In this document: positions 55,049-63,855 of the stretch, piece after piece | Position numbering within the stretch: position 1 is the first letter of the stretch | Layout of the letters: each line of letters opens with the position of its first letter | NCBI RefSeq assembly: GCF_019468465.1 | Contig: NZ_CP080519.1 | Location: 3,921,001 to 3,985,000, forward strand | Reading direction: 5' to 3' | Length of the DNA stretch: 64,000 bases | From: Amycolatopsis sp. DSM 110486 | Lineage (GTDB): Bacteria > Actinomycetota > Actinomycetes > Mycobacteriales > Pseudonocardiaceae | The notes under the pieces: model-generated | Database searches by the model: none | What the model saw: the letters and a program-made list of their open reading frames with translations, nothing else | What the model was told of the DNA's origin: nothing | Made by a program: the position numbers and the translations under genes

Positions 55049-56959
55049 ATGCCCGGTAAAGCAGCCCCGGTCGCGGAGGCGGCCCCCGAAGGCGAGACCC
55101 GGTTCGCGGAGCACGCGCCCGAAGGGAGGCTGACGGCCCAGCGCGGGCTGTACGCCGGCCCGGCGCCGATCGTCAGCAAGGACCTCTACGCCGAGCTCGA
55201 ATGGGGCTCCGCGGTGCGTGACCGCGACGCGCTCACTGTCGAACCGTCGTCGAAGGTCACCGGCAACACCTACTTCGGCCGCTTCCCGGCCAGCTACTGG
55301 CAGCGCTGGACCACGGTCACCTCGGTCACCGTGGAAGCCGTGGTCAGCGGCGACGGCCTGCTCTCGGTCGGCGCGTCCGACCTCCAGGGCGACGCCCGCG
55401 TGGTCAACGCCGAGCAGGTCTCCGGCGCCAAGGCCCGCAAGGTCACGATGACCGCGAGCCTCGACAAGTTCTACGACGGCGGCGCGCTGTGGCTCGACCT
55501 CGAGACCGAGGGCGGCCAGACGCTGCGCGTCGAGCAGGTCCGCTGGACGGTCGACGCGCCGGAGAAGATCCGCCCGACCGCGGTCACGATCTGCACGATG
55601 AACCGCGCGGACGACTGCCTCAAGAACCTGCAGGCGCTCGCCGCCGACGTGTCGTCGCTGCACACGCTCGACGCCATCTACGTCGCCGACCAGGGCACCG
55701 ACCTCGTCGAGTCGCGCGATGGCTTCGAGCAGGTCGCGAAGGACCTCGGCGACAAGCTGCACTACATCAAGCAGCCGAACCTCGGCGGCGCCGGCGGCTT
55801 CACCCGCGGCCTGTACGAGGTGGCCGGCCACACCGCCACCGAGCACGCCAACGTGCTGTTCATGGACGACGACGTGCTCCTGGAGCCGGACCTCGTCGTG
55901 CGCATGACGGCGTTCTCCAACCGCGCGGCCAACCCGATCATCGTCGGCGGCCAGATGCTCAACCTGCTGCACCCGAACCAGCTGCACGTCGGCGCCGAGT
56001 ACGCGCGCCTGAACACGCTGGAGCCGGGCCAGCCGGTCACGCACTCGCTGTCCACGGCCGACCTGCTGGGCGTCGACGAGGAGACCCTCAAGCCCAACCG
56101 CCAGGAGCGCCGCCTCGACGCCGGGTACAACGGCTGGTGGTCGTGCCTGATCCCCTACGAGGTCGTGAAGGCCATCGGTTACCCGATGCCGTTCTTCTTC
56201 CAGTGGGACGACGCGGAGTACTCCTACCGTGCCCGTGAGTACGGCTTCCCGACGGTGACGCTGCCGGGCGCCGGCGTGTGGCACGCGGACTTCCACTGGA
56301 AGGACTGGGACGAGTGGCACCGGTACTTCAACCTGCGCAACTCGATCATCACCGCCGCGCTGCACTCGCCGTTCAACCTGAACCTGCTGTCGCGCGTGCT
56401 GCTGGCGCAGCTCGTGCGCTACCTGCTGGGTATGCAGTACGGCCTGTCGGCCACGCTGATCAAGGCCGTCGAGGACTTCCTCGAGGGCCCGGAGGTCCTG
56501 CGTGACGGCGGTGTCGCCGCGATGAAGGAGATCCGCCGGATCCGCGGGGAGTACCCGGAGACCAAGCGGCACAAGGCCACCGACGTCCCGGGCATCGCGT
56601 CCAACGACATCGGCATCATCAACAGCGCGCCGCGGCCCAGCATGCAGCGCCTGGTGCTGATCAAGCGCGTGATCGACCGCGTGCTCGGCCGCAGCCGCTT
56701 CGGCCTCGGCGCGGTGCCGATCGACGAGGCGCACTGGTGGCACATCGCGCTGTTCGACACGGCCGTGGTCACGGACGCTTCGCAGGAAGGCGTGCGCGTG
56801 CGCACGTACGACAAGGTGAAGATGTTCGACCTCGCCCGGCGCGGTGCGAAGACGATCCAGCGGCTCCGCAAGGAAGGCGCGGGCGTGCAGGAGCAGTACA
56901 AGCGCGCGATGCCGGAGCTCACCTCGCGGGAGAACTGGAAGCGTCTGTACGAGCTCTGA
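55049..56959 (+). CDS. glfT2: Bifunctional UDP-galactofuranosyl transferase GlfT2
   Basis: 636 residues, matching mycobacterial GlfT2. It has an N-terminal beta-sandwich domain (about 1-170) and a GT-A domain opening with VTICTMNRADDCLKNL. Metal-binding acids are Asp273-275 in NVLFMDDDVLLEPD; acceptor-site residues are in FFQWDDAEYSYRARE (Asp387/388) and WHADFHWKDWDEW (His412). It polymerises the galactan with alternating beta-1,5 and beta-1,6 links from UDP-galactofuranose. It sits 5 bp after gtrA; a perfect terminator ends the operon. Confidence 0.97.
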   Translation: MPGKAAPVAEAAPEGETRFAEHAPEGRLTAQRGLYAGPAPIVSKDLYAELEWGSAVRDRDALTVEPSSKVTGNTYFGRFPASYWQRWTTVTSVTVEAVVSGDGLLSVGASDLQGDARVVNAEQVSGAKARKVTMTASLDKFYDGGALWLDLETEGGQTLRVEQVRWTVDAPEKIRPTAVTICTMNRADDCLKNLQALAADVSSLHTLDAIYVADQGTDLVESRDGFEQVAKDLGDKLHYIKQPNLGGAGGFTRGLYEVAGHTATEHANVLFMDDDVLLEPDLVVRMTAFSNRAANPIIVGGQMLNLLHPNQLHVGAEYARLNTLEPGQPVTHSLSTADLLGVDEETLKPNRQERRLDAGYNGWWSCLIPYEVVKAIGYPMPFFFQWDDAEYSYRAREYGFPTVTLPGAGVWHADFHWKDWDEWHRYFNLRNSIITAALHSPFNLNLLSRVLLAQLVRYLLGMQYGLSATLIKAVEDFLEGPEVLRDGGVAAMKEIRRIRGEYPETKRHKATDVPGIASNDIGIINSAPRPSMQRLVLIKRVIDRVLGRSRFGLGAVPIDEAHWWHIALFDTAVVTDASQEGVRVRTYDKVKMFDLARRGAKTIQRLRKEGAGVQEQYKRAMPELTSRENWKRLYEL

Positions 56960-56970
56960 TGGTCTGAACA

Positions 56971-57008
56971 CCGAAAGCCACCACGGTCGCCTCCGTGGTG
57001 GCTTTCGG
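56971..57008 (+). terminator. glfT2 terminator, 16-bp perfect stem
   Basis: CCGAAAGCCACCACGG / CCGTGGTGGCTTTCGG with a 6-nt loop, 11 bp after the glfT2 stop codon. It is followed by a moderately T-rich stretch (TTGTTTTCC about 12 bp later). Confidence 0.85.
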
Positions 57009-57036
57009 TGCATTCGGCGGCTTGTTTTCCGTCGAA

Positions 57037-57055
57037 TTAGGGTAGCCTAACTCTT
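57037..57055. promoter_or_regulatory. Putative IdeR/DtxR iron box
   Basis: TTAGGGTAGCCTAACTCTT matches the 19-bp consensus TTAGGTTAGSCTAACCTAA at 14 positions, including the central TAGCCTAAC core. It ends on the base before the GTG start of the acyl-CoA dehydrogenase and contains the -10-like TAGCCT (57043-57048), so a bound Fe(II)-IdeR would block a leaderless promoter. Confidence 0.55.
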
Positions 57056-58069
57056 GTGTCGAACCTCGTCGCCCGAGCGCGGGCACTCGCCGATGACGTG
57101 CTGTTCCCCGCCGCTGCGCAGGTCGACCTGCGTGGCGAGGTGCCGCGGTCGCACTTCGACGCGCTGGCCGAGGCCGGCCTCTACGGCCTTGCCGCGCCCC
57201 CCGACGCCGGTGGTCCCGGCGCGGGTCTGGCCGAGCTCGTCGAGGTGATCGAGACGCTGGCCGGCGGGTGCCTGAGTACCACGTTCACCTGGATCCAGCA
57301 CCACGGTCTCGTCGCCGGCCTGTCCGGTTCGGCCAACGAGGCGTTGCGCTCCGAATACCTCGCTGACCTGGTCAAAGGCACCGTCCGGGCCGGAGTTGCC
57401 TACGCGGGCGTGATCCCGACACCGCCGCGCACCCGGGCCAGGCGGGTCAGCGACGGTTTCCGCTTCGACGGCGAGGCACCGTTCGTGAGCGGCTGGGGTG
57501 GGATCGACTTGCTGATGCTCTCGGGTCGAACGCCGGAGGACACCGTCGTCACCACCGTGGTCGCTCCGGTGGCCGGACACGGACTCGACGTCAGTCCGCT
57601 GCACTTGATTGCCGCGCAAGGCACCTCGACCGTCCGCATCGGACTGGACGACTACTTGGTGCCCGCCGAACGCGTGCTCGCCGAGGTCTCACACGCCGAC
57701 TTCATCGCGGGGAACACCTTCGCGTCGCGGCTCAACGGCTGCGCCCCCCTCGGCCTGGCCGAACGCTGTGCCCGCCTGCTCGACGACCTGGGCCAGAACG
57801 GAACGGCCACTGCCCTGCGGGCCGAACAGGAACAGATCCGCATCCGCCTCGACTCGGGCCTCACCGACCCCGCATCGCTGCCCGCCGCCCGCGCGGCGGG
57901 CGCTGAGCTGGCCTACCGCAGCGCCGGGGCCCTCGTGGCCGCTACCGGCAGCCGCTCCGTGCTCGCCGGCGAGCACGCAGGTCGGCTGGTGCGGGAAGCG
58001 ACGTTCCTGCTGGTGGCCGCCAGCCGTCCGGAAATCCGCGACGGCCTGCTGGCCCTGGCGCGTCGCTAG
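57056..58069 (+). CDS. Acyl-CoA dehydrogenase family protein
   Basis: 337 residues, short for the family (usually 370-400). The N-terminal helical domain ([43 protein letters not shown]) and the middle beta domain ([21 protein letters not shown]) are clear; the C-terminal helical domain is reduced. The catalytic Glu of standard enzymes is not obvious, so it may be an acyl-CoA dehydrogenase-like flavoprotein such as those of siderophore clusters. The start GTG directly follows a putative iron box. Its stop overlaps that of the convergent P450 within CTAG. Confidence 0.78.
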   Translation: MSNLVARARALADDVLFPAAAQVDLRGEVPRSHFDALAEAGLYGLAAPPDAGGPGAGLAELVEVIETLAGGCLSTTFTWIQHHGLVAGLSGSANEALRSEYLADLVKGTVRAGVAYAGVIPTPPRTRARRVSDGFRFDGEAPFVSGWGGIDLLMLSGRTPEDTVVTTVVAPVAGHGLDVSPLHLIAAQGTSTVRIGLDDYLVPAERVLAEVSHADFIAGNTFASRLNGCAPLGLAERCARLLDDLGQNGTATALRAEQEQIRIRLDSGLTDPASLPAARAAGAELAYRSAGALVAATGSRSVLAGEHAGRLVREATFLLVAASRPEIRDGLLALARR

Positions 58070-59265
58070 CCCTGGTCCCAGGTCACCGGGAGCCGCTGCA
58101 CGCCGTAGATGTTCTGGTGCCCGGGCCGCAGCGCCACGTCCTCGGGCGCGACGGCCAGCCGCAGCGTCGGGAACCGGCGGACCAGCGCCGGCAGCGCGAC
58201 GCGCATCTCGACCCGGGCCAGCTGCTGGCCGAGGCACTGGTGGATGCCGTGCCCGAACGTCAGGTGCCCGGGCACGCCCCGGCTGAGGTCTAGCGTGTCG
58301 GGATCGGCGAACCGCTCCGGATCGCGATTGCCGGCCTGCACGGAGAAGGTGACCGACTCGCCCGCCTTGATCAGCTGCCCGTCGAGCTCGACGTCCTCCA
58401 GTGCCGCCCGCACCCCGGTGTGCGTGATGCTCAGGTACCGCAGCAGCTCCTCGACCGCCTTGTCGGCGAGGTCCGGGTCGGCGCGCAACGCGTCGAGCTG
58501 CTCGGGGTGTTGAAGCAGGGCGAAAGTGCCCAGCGCCAGCATGTTCGCGGTCGTGTCGAGACCGGCCCCCAGGAGGAAGGTCGCGAGGCCGGCCAGCTCC
58601 TCGTCGGTCAGGTCGCTGGTGGTCAGCTCGCTGAGGATGTCGTCGGTCGGCTCGGCGCGTTTCGCCGGGACCAGCCGGCCGACGTACTCCTGCAGCTTGC
58701 CGTACGCGGCGAAGCGTTCCTCGGGGGCGGCGTCCACATCGGACACCGCGGCGGCGTGGCCCTGGAAGGACTCGCGGTCGGCGTAGGGCACCCCCAGCAG
58801 CTCGCAGATCATCACGGCGGGCACGGGGTGCGCGAAGGCCTGGACCAGGTCCACCACCACGGGACCCTGCCGGGCCATCGCGTCCAGGTGCTCGGCGGTG
58901 ACCTGCTCGACGCGTGCGGTCAGCTGCCGCATCCGCCGGACGGTGAACCGGCCGGTCAGGAGCTTGCGGTAGCGGGAGTGCTCCGGGTCGTCGACGCCGG
59001 TCAGGTCGCCGGGCGCCGCGGCCGGCACCTCGATGCCTTCCAGGCCGGGCATCGGGTAGTGCGCGAGCTCGTAGCGGGAGCTGAAGCGCTGGTCGGCCAG
59101 CACCGCGCGGACCTGCGCGTAGCCGGTGACGAGCCAGCCCTCGTGGCCGTCGGGGTAGGTCAGGCGGACCACCGGGTGCCGCTCGCGGATCGGGCCCAGC
59201 TGCGCGGGCGGGTCGAAGGGGCAGCCGGCGGGACGGTCGACCGGAAGTTCGGGCAGGTGCGTCAT
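58066..59265 (-). CDS. Cytochrome P450 (CYP105/107-like class I)
   Basis: 399 residues. The I-helix oxygen-activation motif is AGLDTT (234-239), ExxR is E273-LL-R276, and the heme loop is [15 protein letters not shown] with ligand Cys344. It is a soluble bacterial P450 needing a ferredoxin and reductase, neither of which is adjacent. It is the last gene of a leftward operon, 25 bp after the ABC permease. Substrate is unknown; the ABC exporter beside it suggests a drug or secondary metabolite. The ATG follows GAGAGAGG at 6 nt. Confidence 0.93.
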   Translation of the reverse strand: MTHLPELPVDRPAGCPFDPPAQLGPIRERHPVVRLTYPDGHEGWLVTGYAQVRAVLADQRFSSRYELAHYPMPGLEGIEVPAAAPGDLTGVDDPEHSRYRKLLTGRFTVRRMRQLTARVEQVTAEHLDAMARQGPVVVDLVQAFAHPVPAVMICELLGVPYADRESFQGHAAAVSDVDAAPEERFAAYGKLQEYVGRLVPAKRAEPTDDILSELTTSDLTDEELAGLATFLLGAGLDTTANMLALGTFALLQHPEQLDALRADPDLADKAVEELLRYLSITHTGVRAALEDVELDGQLIKAGESVTFSVQAGNRDPERFADPDTLDLSRGVPGHLTFGHGIHQCLGQQLARVEMRVALPALVRRFPTLRLAVAPEDVALRPGHQNIYGVQRLPVTWDQG

Positions 59266-59290
59266 CTCGGGCCTCTCTCTCGACTGCCGG

Positions 59291-60106
59291 TCAGTGGGCG
59301 TATTCGCGGTTGAACAGGCGCTTCGACCACAGGTAGCCACCCAGCGCCATCACGGCGCACCAGCCGAGGGCGAACCACACGTTGCTGCCGAGCGGCTTGT
59401 CCATCAGCAGGCCGCGCAGGGTCTCGATGATCGGCGTGAACGGCTGGTACTCGGCGAACCAGCGCAGCCCGGCCGGCATGGAGTCGGTGGGCACGAAGCC
59501 GCTGCCGAGGAAGGGCAGCAGGATCAGCGGCATCGGCAGGTTGCTCGCCGTCTCGACGCTCTTGCTCACCTGGCCGAGCGCGACCGACAGCCACACCAGC
59601 GCAAACGTCACCACCAGCAGGAACCCGGCCGTCGCCAGCCACCCGCCGAGCCCGGCCGAGGGCCGGAAACCGACCAGCAGAGCCACGCCGATCACGATCG
59701 CCAGGGTGAACGCCGCCTGGATCACGCTGCCCAGCACGTGCCCGGTCAGCACCGAGACGCGGGCGATGTGCATGGTCCGGAACCGCGCGATCACGCCTTC
59801 GGTCATGTCCATGGCGACCGAGATCGCCGTGCCCTGGACGGTGGCCGTCACGGTCATCAGGATGATCGCCGGCGCCACGTAGTTCACGTACGCCTCGCGG
59901 CCGCCACCTCCGCCGAGCCCGGCGCCCATCGTGCCGCCGAAGACGTAGACGAACAGCAGCAGGAAGACCACGGGCATCCCGACGAGCATCAGCGTCATCG
60001 ACGGGTAGCGCAGCATGTGCTTGAGGTTGCGGCGCAGCATCGTCGCCGAGTCGCGCAGCGGCTGGAACTTGAGGCCGGCGGGGGCCGGCGCGGTGAGAGT
60101 GCTCAT
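59291..60106 (-). CDS. DrrB-like ABC-2 exporter permease
   Basis: 271 residues, six hydrophobic helices in the ABC-2 pattern. [36 protein letters not shown] near the start and [51 protein letters not shown] are characteristic of daunorubicin-resistance DrrB relatives. It forms the membrane channel with the ATPase encoded just upstream, overlapping it by 4 bp (ATGA). It probably exports a lipophilic compound. Confidence 0.92.
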   Translation of the reverse strand: MSTLTAPAPAGLKFQPLRDSATMLRRNLKHMLRYPSMTLMLVGMPVVFLLLFVYVFGGTMGAGLGGGGGREAYVNYVAPAIILMTVTATVQGTAISVAMDMTEGVIARFRTMHIARVSVLTGHVLGSVIQAAFTLAIVIGVALLVGFRPSAGLGGWLATAGFLLVVTFALVWLSVALGQVSKSVETASNLPMPLILLPFLGSGFVPTDSMPAGLRWFAEYQPFTPIIETLRGLLMDKPLGSNVWFALGWCAVMALGGYLWSKRLFNREYAH

Positions 60107-61077
60107 CGGGTCGTCACCTTCTCGTGGGTGGTGTTCTCGGTCGCGGGGTTGCCGGTGAGGGCGAGGAAGACGTCGTCGAGGTCGGGGGTGTGCACGGACA
60201 GCTCGTCGACCTCGATGGCCTGGTCGTCGAGCCGCCCGATGAGGGCCTTGAGCGAGCGCAGGCTGCCGTCGCTGGGCACGCGCAAGGTGAGCGAGTCGTT
60301 GTCGCGCGCCGCGTCGTCGAGCGTGATCATGGCCGTGTCGAGGCCGCGCGGGTCGGCGAAGCGCAGGCGCACGTGGCCACCGGGGATGCGGCGCTTGAGC
60401 TCGTCGGAGGTGCCCTCGGCGACGATCCGGCCGTGGTCGAGCACCGCGATGCGGTCGGCCAGCTCGTCGGCCTCGTCGAGGTACTGCGTGGTCAGGAAGA
60501 TCGTGACTCCGTCGGCCACCAGGCCGCGGACGATCTGCCACATGTTGCGGCGGCTGCGCGGGTCGAGACCGGTGGTCGGCTCGTCGAGGAAGATCAGCCG
60601 CGGGCTGCCGACGAGCGTCATCGCCAGGTCGAGCCGTCGCCGCATACCGCCGGAGTACGTCGACGCCGGCTTCTTGCCCGCCTCGGCGAGGTCGAACTGC
60701 TCCAGCAGCTGCGCGGTGCGGCGGCGCCGGTCGGCCCGGCCGAGGTGGTTGAGATCCGCCATCAGCAGCAGGTTCTCCTCACCGGTGAGCAGGTTGTCCA
60801 CGGCGGAGAACTGGCCGGTGACGCCGATCGCGGCACGCACCGCGTCGGGTTCGCGGACGAGGTCGTACCCGGCCACCCGCACGTCGCCGGCGTCGGCGTT
60901 GATCAGCGTGGACAGGATCTTCACGGCGGTGGTCTTGCCGGCGCCGTTCGCGCCGAGGAGCGAGAACACCGTGCCCTCTTCAACGGTGAGGTCGAGCCCG
61001 TCGAGCACGACGTGGTCGCCGTAGGACTTGCGCAGTCCGGTTGCGGCGATCGCCGGCCGGGAGTGGTTGCTGGTCAT
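60103..61077 (-). CDS. DrrA-like ABC exporter ATP-binding protein
   Basis: 324 residues. Walker A is GANGAGKTT (42-50), the signature YSGGM (141-145, with the usual Q/S position read as Y-S-G-G-M), and Walker B LIFLDEPTTGLDP (161-173), then ISLTT-type switch FLTTQYLDEAD. The C-terminal DrrA-specific domain (about 230-324, LRVPSDGSLRSLKALIGRLDDQAIEVDELSVHTPDLDDVFLALTG) is intact. It powers export with the DrrB-like permease. Confidence 0.95.
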   Translation of the reverse strand: MTSNHSRPAIAATGLRKSYGDHVVLDGLDLTVEEGTVFSLLGANGAGKTTAVKILSTLINADAGDVRVAGYDLVREPDAVRAAIGVTGQFSAVDNLLTGEENLLLMADLNHLGRADRRRRTAQLLEQFDLAEAGKKPASTYSGGMRRRLDLAMTLVGSPRLIFLDEPTTGLDPRSRRNMWQIVRGLVADGVTIFLTTQYLDEADELADRIAVLDHGRIVAEGTSDELKRRIPGGHVRLRFADPRGLDTAMITLDDAARDNDSLTLRVPSDGSLRSLKALIGRLDDQAIEVDELSVHTPDLDDVFLALTGNPATENTTHEKVTTR

Positions 61078-61104
61078 GGTTTCCCCTTCGCTGGAAAGAA
61101 AAAG

Positions 61105-61947
61105 TCAGGCGCGGCGGATGATCACGTCGCCGTACGAGGTGCGGCCGCGCACCTCGACGGTCTCGTCGGCTTCCTCGGGACGGGTGGCGTTCTCCATCAG
61201 GTTGCGCACGTGGCCGAACCCGGTCGTCACGGAAAGCCAGGCCGCGGTGCCCTCGGCGACGCCGATTTCCAGGTCCCCCATGGAGGTTTCGAGCGTCACC
61301 GCGCCGCGCACGATCTCGCCGAGGCGGATGAGACCGGCCGACGTCTTCGCGTCGACCCCGGCGCCCGCGTGCTCGACGGTGATGTCGCCGTTGGCCGACC
61401 GCACCCGCGCGTCGCCGCCGACGGAGGCGATCGTGGTCTCGCCGTTGGAGTTCTTGACCACCGCGGTGCCCTCGATCTCGCCGATCCGGATCTTGCCGGT
61501 GCCGGTGGAGATCTCGGCGTTGCCCGCGACGCCGTCGACGGTCACGTGACCGGCCGAAGTGGACAGGTGCAGCGGCCCGGTGCGGTCGACCCGCGCGTTG
61601 CCGGCCGAAGTCTTGAACCGGCTCTGGCCGAGGACGCCGGCGGTGCGGAAGTCGCCCGCCTGTAGCTCGGCGTTGACCGCGGACCCGGCGGGCAGCTCGA
61701 TGGTCACGTCGACGGCGCGGGTCTTGCGGGAGAAGTCGAACGTGCGCTTCGGGCCGGTGACCGTGAGCGTGCCGTTGGTGTAGTCGACTCGGACCTGCTG
61801 CGCGGCCTTCACGTCGGACTCGTCGTTCTCGTCGCTCGGGCGGACGTCGACGACGGTGGTCTGACGCTCGCTCGCGGTGATCTGCACGTCGCCGACGCTC
61901 AGGTCGACGGTGACGGAGATCGGGTCGGGGGTTTCGAATTCAGGCAT
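61105..61947 (-). CDS. DUF4097-family beta-strand-repeat protein
   Basis: 280 residues formed of short beta-strand repeats of about 20 residues (GPLHLSTSAGHVTVDGV, GNAEISTGTGKIRIGEIEG, GDARVRSANGDITVEHAG, ...VDAKTSAGLIRLGEI). These fold as a right- or left-handed solenoid. It has no signal peptide or membrane helix, so it is cytoplasmic, unlike many DUF4097 proteins. Genes like this commonly sit between an RHH/HicB-like regulator and a DrrAB-type exporter in actinobacteria; the role is unknown. The ATG follows GGAGA at 5 nt. Confidence 0.85.
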   Translation of the reverse strand: MPEFETPDPISVTVDLSVGDVQITASERQTTVVDVRPSDENDESDVKAAQQVRVDYTNGTLTVTGPKRTFDFSRKTRAVDVTIELPAGSAVNAELQAGDFRTAGVLGQSRFKTSAGNARVDRTGPLHLSTSAGHVTVDGVAGNAEISTGTGKIRIGEIEGTAVVKNSNGETTIASVGGDARVRSANGDITVEHAGAGVDAKTSAGLIRLGEIVRGAVTLETSMGDLEIGVAEGTAAWLSVTTGFGHVRNLMENATRPEEADETVEVRGRTSYGDVIIRRA

Positions 61948-62022
61948 GGCTGTCTCCACAACTTGTGTCGGTGAACCGTCCCCGCAGGTCAGGGACGTGA
62001 GGTGAAGTGGTGCGAAAAGGTG

Positions 62023-62550
62023 CTAGCGGACCCAGCCGGTGAAGCTCTGCTTCGTCCGCTTGCCGCTGCTCGGCGGCTCGACGCGCTGGTCGCGGTCGGT
62101 GCGCTGCAAGGCCGTGGCGGCCGCCCGGACGAGCCAGGCGTTGACGGAGCGCCCCTCCTTGCCCGCGGCCTCCTCGACGGCGGCCTTGAGCTGTTCGGGC
62201 AGGCGCACGTTGATGCGTGCGGCGGGACCGTCTTCGGAGATGAGCAGCTCGCTCTCCGGAGCGGCGGCCATGGTCGTGTCTTCGGCCGCGAGCTCGAGCG
62301 GCTCGGCCGGCGGCGTGGTCACGACGAACTGCGGATCGCGGCCACGCAGGCGCAGCTCCACGGAGCCCGGAGCCAGGTCGCGGGTGATCTCGTCGGCAGC
62401 GGCCGACAGCGCGTCCAGCAGCGTCATCCGGATCGCCGACTCGAGCGACCCGGTCAGCCGCTCGACCAGCTCACGCGACTCCTCGCCACCGGCTTCGGCC
62501 AGTGTGGCGAACTCTCGCCCGAGGTTGCTGACGTACGTGGTCAAGTCCAT
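62023..62550 (-). CDS. Ribbon-helix-helix (HicB/Arc-type) regulator with helical N-terminus
   Basis: 175 residues. The first 60 residues are helical (LTTYVSNLGREFATLAEAGGEESRELVERLTG...). A C-terminal RHH domain lies at about 110-155: ARINVRLPEQLKAAVEEAAGKEGRSVNAWLVRAAATAL, with the beta-strand N-V-R-L that inserts into the major groove. It heads the leftward operon with DUF4097, ABC exporter and P450. Its start codon lies inside an array of TGGCAC elements, so autorepression is likely. HicB antitoxin is an alternative label, but no toxin gene is next to it. Confidence 0.85.
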   Translation of the reverse strand: MDLTTYVSNLGREFATLAEAGGEESRELVERLTGSLESAIRMTLLDALSAAADEITRDLAPGSVELRLRGRDPQFVVTTPPAEPLELAAEDTTMAAAPESELLISEDGPAARINVRLPEQLKAAVEEAAGKEGRSVNAWLVRAAATALQRTDRDQRVEPPSSGKRTKQSFTGWVR

Positions 62551-62641
62551 GGCACAACTATGGCACACGAATGGCACCATCGCAATGCCAAAGTGGCTCA
62601 GATGTGTGCCGAGGTGGCACCGCGTGGCACCCTGCTGGCTC
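62550..62641. promoter_or_regulatory. Phased TGGCAC operator array upstream of the RHH gene
   Basis: TGGCAC or TGGCTC begins at 62550, 62561, 62572, 62594, 62615, 62625 and 62636, with diverged copies near 62583 and 62605. Successive positions are about 10.5-11 bp apart, so all face the same side of the helix. It covers the start codon and promoter region of the RHH regulator. Confidence 0.7.
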
Positions 62642-62713
62642 ACGGGCGAAAAAAGTGCAGGTCAGGGCCGTTTTGACCCTGGCCTGGATGTGGCACTTCC
62701 CCCAGCGCGGCGG

Positions 62714-62956
62714 CTAGGCCGACAGCCCGAACTTCCCCTTCCGGCTCAGATCGTCGACGTAGGCGGCGGCGACGTGGGCGAAGTTCACCGACACGGTGTT
62801 GCCGTCGCGCGTCCGCACGGAGTGGACCCCGCCGTGCTTGAGCAGGTCAGGGATCTTCTCCTCCACGCCGGCGGATTCGTCGTTCGTGATGGGGAAGATC
62901 AGCGGTTCGCCGCCGGAGGTCAGGTGCAGGACGAGCGCGAGTTTCGGATCAGCCAT
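62714..62956 (-). CDS. Small conserved-looking protein, unknown function
   Basis: 80 residues, cytoplasmic, with no signal or membrane helix. Two beta segments (LALVLHLTSGGEPLIFPI and VHSVRTRDGNTVSVNFAHVAAAYVDDL) suggest a small beta barrel. The ATG chosen follows GGGGCC. It has its own short intergenic regions on both sides and is divergent from the ESX-type EspG gene. I do not recognise the family. Confidence 0.6.
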   Translation of the reverse strand: MADPKLALVLHLTSGGEPLIFPITNDESAGVEEKIPDLLKHGGVHSVRTRDGNTVSVNFAHVAAAYVDDLSRKGKFGLSA

Positions 62957-63091
62957 GGCCCCATGCCACCAGCGCCCGATCACCGGCGGCAAGCGGGTTC
63001 GCGCACAGCAGAGCACTTCACCGGTCCGAGTAAGGCGCCTGCGAGGCGTCGGCTAGCGTTTCGTCGCGGAAACCCGACCTAGGGACGGACG

Positions 63092-63823
63092 ATGCCGTAC
63101 TCGTTCACGTTGTCACCCGCGGCGGTGGACCTGCTGCTGGAGCGGCAGGGTCTCGGCCGCACGCCGGCGCCGTTTTCGGTGGCGCACATCGGCATCACCG
63201 GCCAGGAACGCGCGGGCGTGCGCGACGCCGTGCTGCGCGACCTCGACAACCGGGGCCTGGTGCACCGCGGTTACCTCGACGACGATCTGGAGCTGGCGCT
63301 CACCACGTTCGCCCGAAGCCGCCTCGTCGTCACCGCGACAGCGCAGCTGGACGACGGGCAGCTGTTCGCGCGCGTCGCGTCCACCGGCGACCAGGCCGTG
63401 CTGGTGAAGCAGGACAACGGCATGTTGGTCTTCGAGCAGATCCGCCCGACCGGTCTCGTGCCGGCGCTGGTCGACCTGCTGCCGCCCGGGGCCGCTGCGC
63501 CCGGCCAGTCCGTGACGATCACGCGCCCGGCGAAGCAGCCCCGCCGGGACGGGTACGACCCGTTCGCCGCGTCGAACGCCCCGCGAAACCCGCAGCTCAG
63601 GTCCGTCGAGCGGATCTTCGAAAAGCCGCGGCTGCGGGTCGGGCAGTTCACGATCGGCGCGCAGCCGCCGCTCGTCTGGTTCGACACGGAGCTCGGCCGC
63701 TACCTGCTCAGCACCCGCGTCGCCGACGACGGGCAACGCTGGCTCACCTACGCGCCGGCCGACAACAACCGCCTCGCCCAGCAGCTGTTCACGCAGCTGG
63801 AGGCGTATTCCGCAAACGCCTGA
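63092..63823 (+). CDS. EspG-family ESX secretion-associated chaperone
   Basis: 243 residues. The EspG pattern is visible: LSPAAVDLLLERQGLG at the start, QERAGVRDAVLRDLDNRGLV, a central LTTFARSRLVVTATAQLDDG, and the C-terminal WLTYAPADNNRLAQQLFTQLEA. EspG proteins are cytoplasmic chaperones that keep PE/PPE or similar ESX substrates soluble and hand them to the secretion apparatus. The next gene, 32 bp downstream and cut by the window edge, is the expected substrate partner. Confidence 0.87.
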   Translation: MPYSFTLSPAAVDLLLERQGLGRTPAPFSVAHIGITGQERAGVRDAVLRDLDNRGLVHRGYLDDDLELALTTFARSRLVVTATAQLDDGQLFARVASTGDQAVLVKQDNGMLVFEQIRPTGLVPALVDLLPPGAAAPGQSVTITRPAKQPRRDGYDPFAASNAPRNPQLRSVERIFEKPRLRVGQFTIGAQPPLVWFDTELGRYLLSTRVADDGQRWLTYAPADNNRLAQQLFTQLEAYSANA

Positions 63824-63842
63824 CCGCGGCCGTCGTCGTCAG

Positions 63843-63848
63843 TAGACT
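63843..63848 (+). promoter_or_regulatory. Putative -10 element of a leaderless transcript
   Basis: TAGACT ends 7 bp before the ATG of the last, truncated gene, with no ribosome-binding site between, so this gene may have its own promoter despite following espG closely. Confidence 0.42.
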
Positions 63849-63855
63849 TCGGGTC

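Noticed and set aside
54866..57013. 715-codon open frame on the minus strand
   Set aside because: Antisense shadow of glfT2, which has full family motifs on the plus strand.
62023..62956. HicAB or other toxin-antitoxin pair
   Set aside because: The RHH gene has no HicA-like or other toxin beside it, and the small leftward gene upstream is separated by about 160 bp and looks unrelated.
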